6,582 nt of DNA from Methanobrevibacter sp. (GTDB lineage: Archaea > Methanobacteriota > Methanobacteria > Methanobacteriales > Methanobacteriaceae). The notes under the pieces are model-generated. The model saw only the letters and a program-made list of their open reading frames with translations, ran no database searches and was not told the DNA's origin. The position numbers and the translations under genes were made by a program. The stretch spans positions 1-6,582 of the forward strand of contig JAEEWY010000082.1 in assembly GCA_016291275.1 (NCBI GenBank), given 5' to 3'. This document shows, in pieces, positions 5,276 to 6,582 of this stretch (the first letter of the stretch is position 1; each line of letters begins with the position of its first letter).

Positions 5276-5309
5276 AGAAAATAAACTTTAATTATTTTCT
5301 TTTAGAAAA
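5268..5309. repeat. 14 bp direct repeat and nested inverted repeat upstream of asd
   Basis: TTTCTTTTAGAAAA occurs perfectly twice, at 5268-5281 and 5296-5309, with start points 28 bp apart; each copy is itself partly palindromic (TTTCT-TTT-AGAAA). Between them, AGAAAATAA (5276-5284) and TTATTTTCT (5292-5300) form a perfect 9 bp inverted repeat with a 7-nt loop. The related TTCTTTAGAA occurs upstream of dapA at 3381-3390. It may be a second terminator after dapB or an operator for asd. Confidence 0.5.
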
Positions 5310-5344
5310 AATAAATAAATATTATAATTATTGAGATGATTTAA

Positions 5345-6394
5345 ATGGTAAAAGTAGGTGTACTTGGTGCAACTGGAATGGTAGGTCAAAGATTCATCCA
5401 ATTGTTGGCTGATCATCCTGATTTTGAAATTGCTGCACTTGCAGCTTCCGGAAGATCTGCAGGCAAAAAATATGAAGACGCTACCACTTGGTATATGAAT
5501 AGTGAAATGCCTGAATCTGTAAGAGACATTACTGTTATTGAAACTGACCCTGCACAGATGGATAAGGATGTTGAAATAGTGTTCTCTTCACTTCCTGCTG
5601 ATTTTGCTGCAAAAGTCGAGCCAGAATTTGCAAAGGATTTTGTTGTGGCATCAAATGCTAGTGCGATGAGAATGAAAAAGGACATACCTTTAGTCATTCC
5701 TGAAGTCAATCCACAATTCTTGGACATGATTGAAGCACAACAGAAAAACAACAACTGGGACGGTTTCATTGTAACTAACCCTAACTGTTCAACCATTGCT
5801 TTGACCTTAACATTAAAGCCAATTTATGATAATTTCAACATTAACAGGATTTATGTATCTACCATGCAAGCTGTTTCAGGAGCAGGTTATAACGGTGTTC
5901 CTTCAATGGCTATTGTAGATAACTTGGTTCCATACATTGGCGGTGAAGAGGAAAAGATGGAAAGCGAAACATTGCATCTTTTAGGTTCACTTGACGGTGA
6001 TGAAGTTGTACCTGCAAATTTCTCATTAAGCGCATCCTGTCACAGAGTGCCTGTTATTGACGGTCACACTGAAGCAGTATTCGTTGAGCTTGATGATGAG
6101 GCAGACATTGATAAAATCAAAAAGACAATGGCTGACTTTAGAGGACTTCCTCAAGAATTAGGTCTTCACTCTGCTCCAGAACAACCTGTCATAGTCAAAG
6201 AGGAAGATGACAGACCTCAACCAAGAATGGACAGAATGGCTTTTGGTGGTATGGCTGCTACTGTTGGTAGAGTCAGAAAAGATCAAGCATTTGATAACAG
6301 CTTCAAATATGTTCTTGTAGGACATAATACAATTAGAGGTGCTGCTGGTGCTTCTATTTTGAATGCTGAATTGATTAATAAACAAATATTATAA
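5345..6394 (+). CDS. asd: Aspartate-semialdehyde dehydrogenase, archaeal/fungal-type
   Basis: A 349-residue enzyme that reduces aspartyl-4-phosphate to aspartate semialdehyde with NADPH, supplying DapA and the homoserine branch. The Rossmann loop GATGMVGQ is at 8-15. The catalytic cysteine is C148 in NPNCST (145-150), and the probable catalytic histidine is H241 in RVPVIDGH (234-241). SGAGYNGVPS (178-187) and the C-terminal GHNTIRGAAGASILNAE (326-342) are conserved family segments. Length and motif spelling fit the archaeal/fungal branch rather than the E. coli type. The ATG at 5345 has AGATGAT ending 4 nt upstream. It is 89 bp after dapB and is the last gene of the cluster, followed by strong T-tracts. 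It completes the route from aspartate with lysC, though it is separated from lysC by the two dap genes. Confidence 0.96.
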   Translation: MVKVGVLGATGMVGQRFIQLLADHPDFEIAALAASGRSAGKKYEDATTWYMNSEMPESVRDITVIETDPAQMDKDVEIVFSSLPADFAAKVEPEFAKDFVVASNASAMRMKKDIPLVIPEVNPQFLDMIEAQQKNNNWDGFIVTNPNCSTIALTLTLKPIYDNFNINRIYVSTMQAVSGAGYNGVPSMAIVDNLVPYIGGEEEKMESETLHLLGSLDGDEVVPANFSLSASCHRVPVIDGHTEAVFVELDDEADIDKIKKTMADFRGLPQELGLHSAPEQPVIVKEEDDRPQPRMDRMAFGGMAATVGRVRKDQAFDNSFKYVLVGHNTIRGAAGASILNAELINKQIL

Positions 6395-6429
6395 TATTTT
6401 TTATTAATTCTTTTTTTTACTTTTTTTTT
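6384..6429 (+). terminator. Stop-codon palindrome and T-tracts ending asd
   Basis: AAATATTATAATATTT (6384-6399) is a perfect 16 bp palindrome containing the stop codon TAA (6392-6394). It is followed by T6 at 6397-6402, T8 at 6411-6418 and T9 at 6421-6429. The stem is pure A-T and weak, but repeated U-tracts of this size are effective archaeal termination signals, so this is probably the end of the lysine-gene transcript. Confidence 0.6.
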
Positions 6430-6494
6430 AATTATTTTTATTTTCTATTTTTCTATTTTGCACTGATATTTAAAGAGTGTTTCGTAAAACTATT

Positions 6495-6522
6495 GTTTAA
6501 TGAACTAAATTAAACTTTTTTT
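6495..6522 (+). terminator. Second downstream hairpin with T7 tail
   Basis: GTTTAAT (6495-6501) and ATTAAAC (6509-6515) form a perfect 7 bp stem with a 7-nt loop, directly followed by T7 (6516-6522). It lies about 100 bp past asd, after the main T-tracts, so it may be a back-up terminator or the end of a short unrecognised transcript starting around 6460. No ORF is seen between. Confidence 0.4.
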
Positions 6523-6582
6523 AATTACTTTTATTTTCTTTTTTCATTATATTAATTTTAACTTTTTTTAAGTCTAATTTTA

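Overview
This 6.6 kb window looks like chromosomal DNA from a low-GC methanogenic archaeon of the Methanobacteriales, most likely Methanobrevibacter or a close relative. The grounds are an archaeal/eukaryal-type ribosomal protein (S17e), archaeal TATA-box promoters (for example TTTATATA ahead of the chorismate mutase gene), AT-rich spacers full of T-tracts, and a gene order (chorismate mutase, S17e, aspartokinase, dapA, dapB, asd) that I recall from Methanothermobacter. The genus is an inference; no search was run.

Layout. Positions 1-62 are T-rich on the + strand. A minus-strand gene (63-932) encodes a radical SAM protein of the spore-photoproduct-lyase-like family. A 186 bp divergent spacer (933-1118) carries a promoter for each side. 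On the + strand follow aroQ (chorismate mutase, 1119-1442) and rps17e (1445-1642), only 2 bp apart. A very AT-rich 337 bp gap contains two tandem hairpins, a long direct repeat and a probable promoter. Then come aspartokinase (1980-3197), dapA (3484-4377), dapB (4437-5255) and asd (5345-6394). The window ends in T-rich spacer with one more hairpin plus T-run.

Function. Aspartokinase and Asd make aspartate semialdehyde, and DapA and DapB carry it to tetrahydrodipicolinate. The four genes are therefore the common aspartate-family trunk plus the first two lysine/DAP-specific steps. The later steps (probably DapL, DapF and LysA in this group) are not here. AroQ sits at the phenylalanine/tyrosine branch of the shikimate pathway, and S17e is a small-subunit ribosomal protein.

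No mobile element, CRISPR array, RNA gene or new multi-gene system was found. The points of most interest are small-scale. All four lysine-pathway genes end in a stem-loop that contains the stop codon and is followed by T-rich sequence. DapA keeps every residue of the E. coli lysine-inhibition site. Direct and inverted repeats suggest operators in the leaders of lysC, dapA and asd. The longest possible starts of aspartokinase, dapA and rps17e are probably wrong, because ribosome-binding sites overlap or crowd them; the corrected starts are used here.
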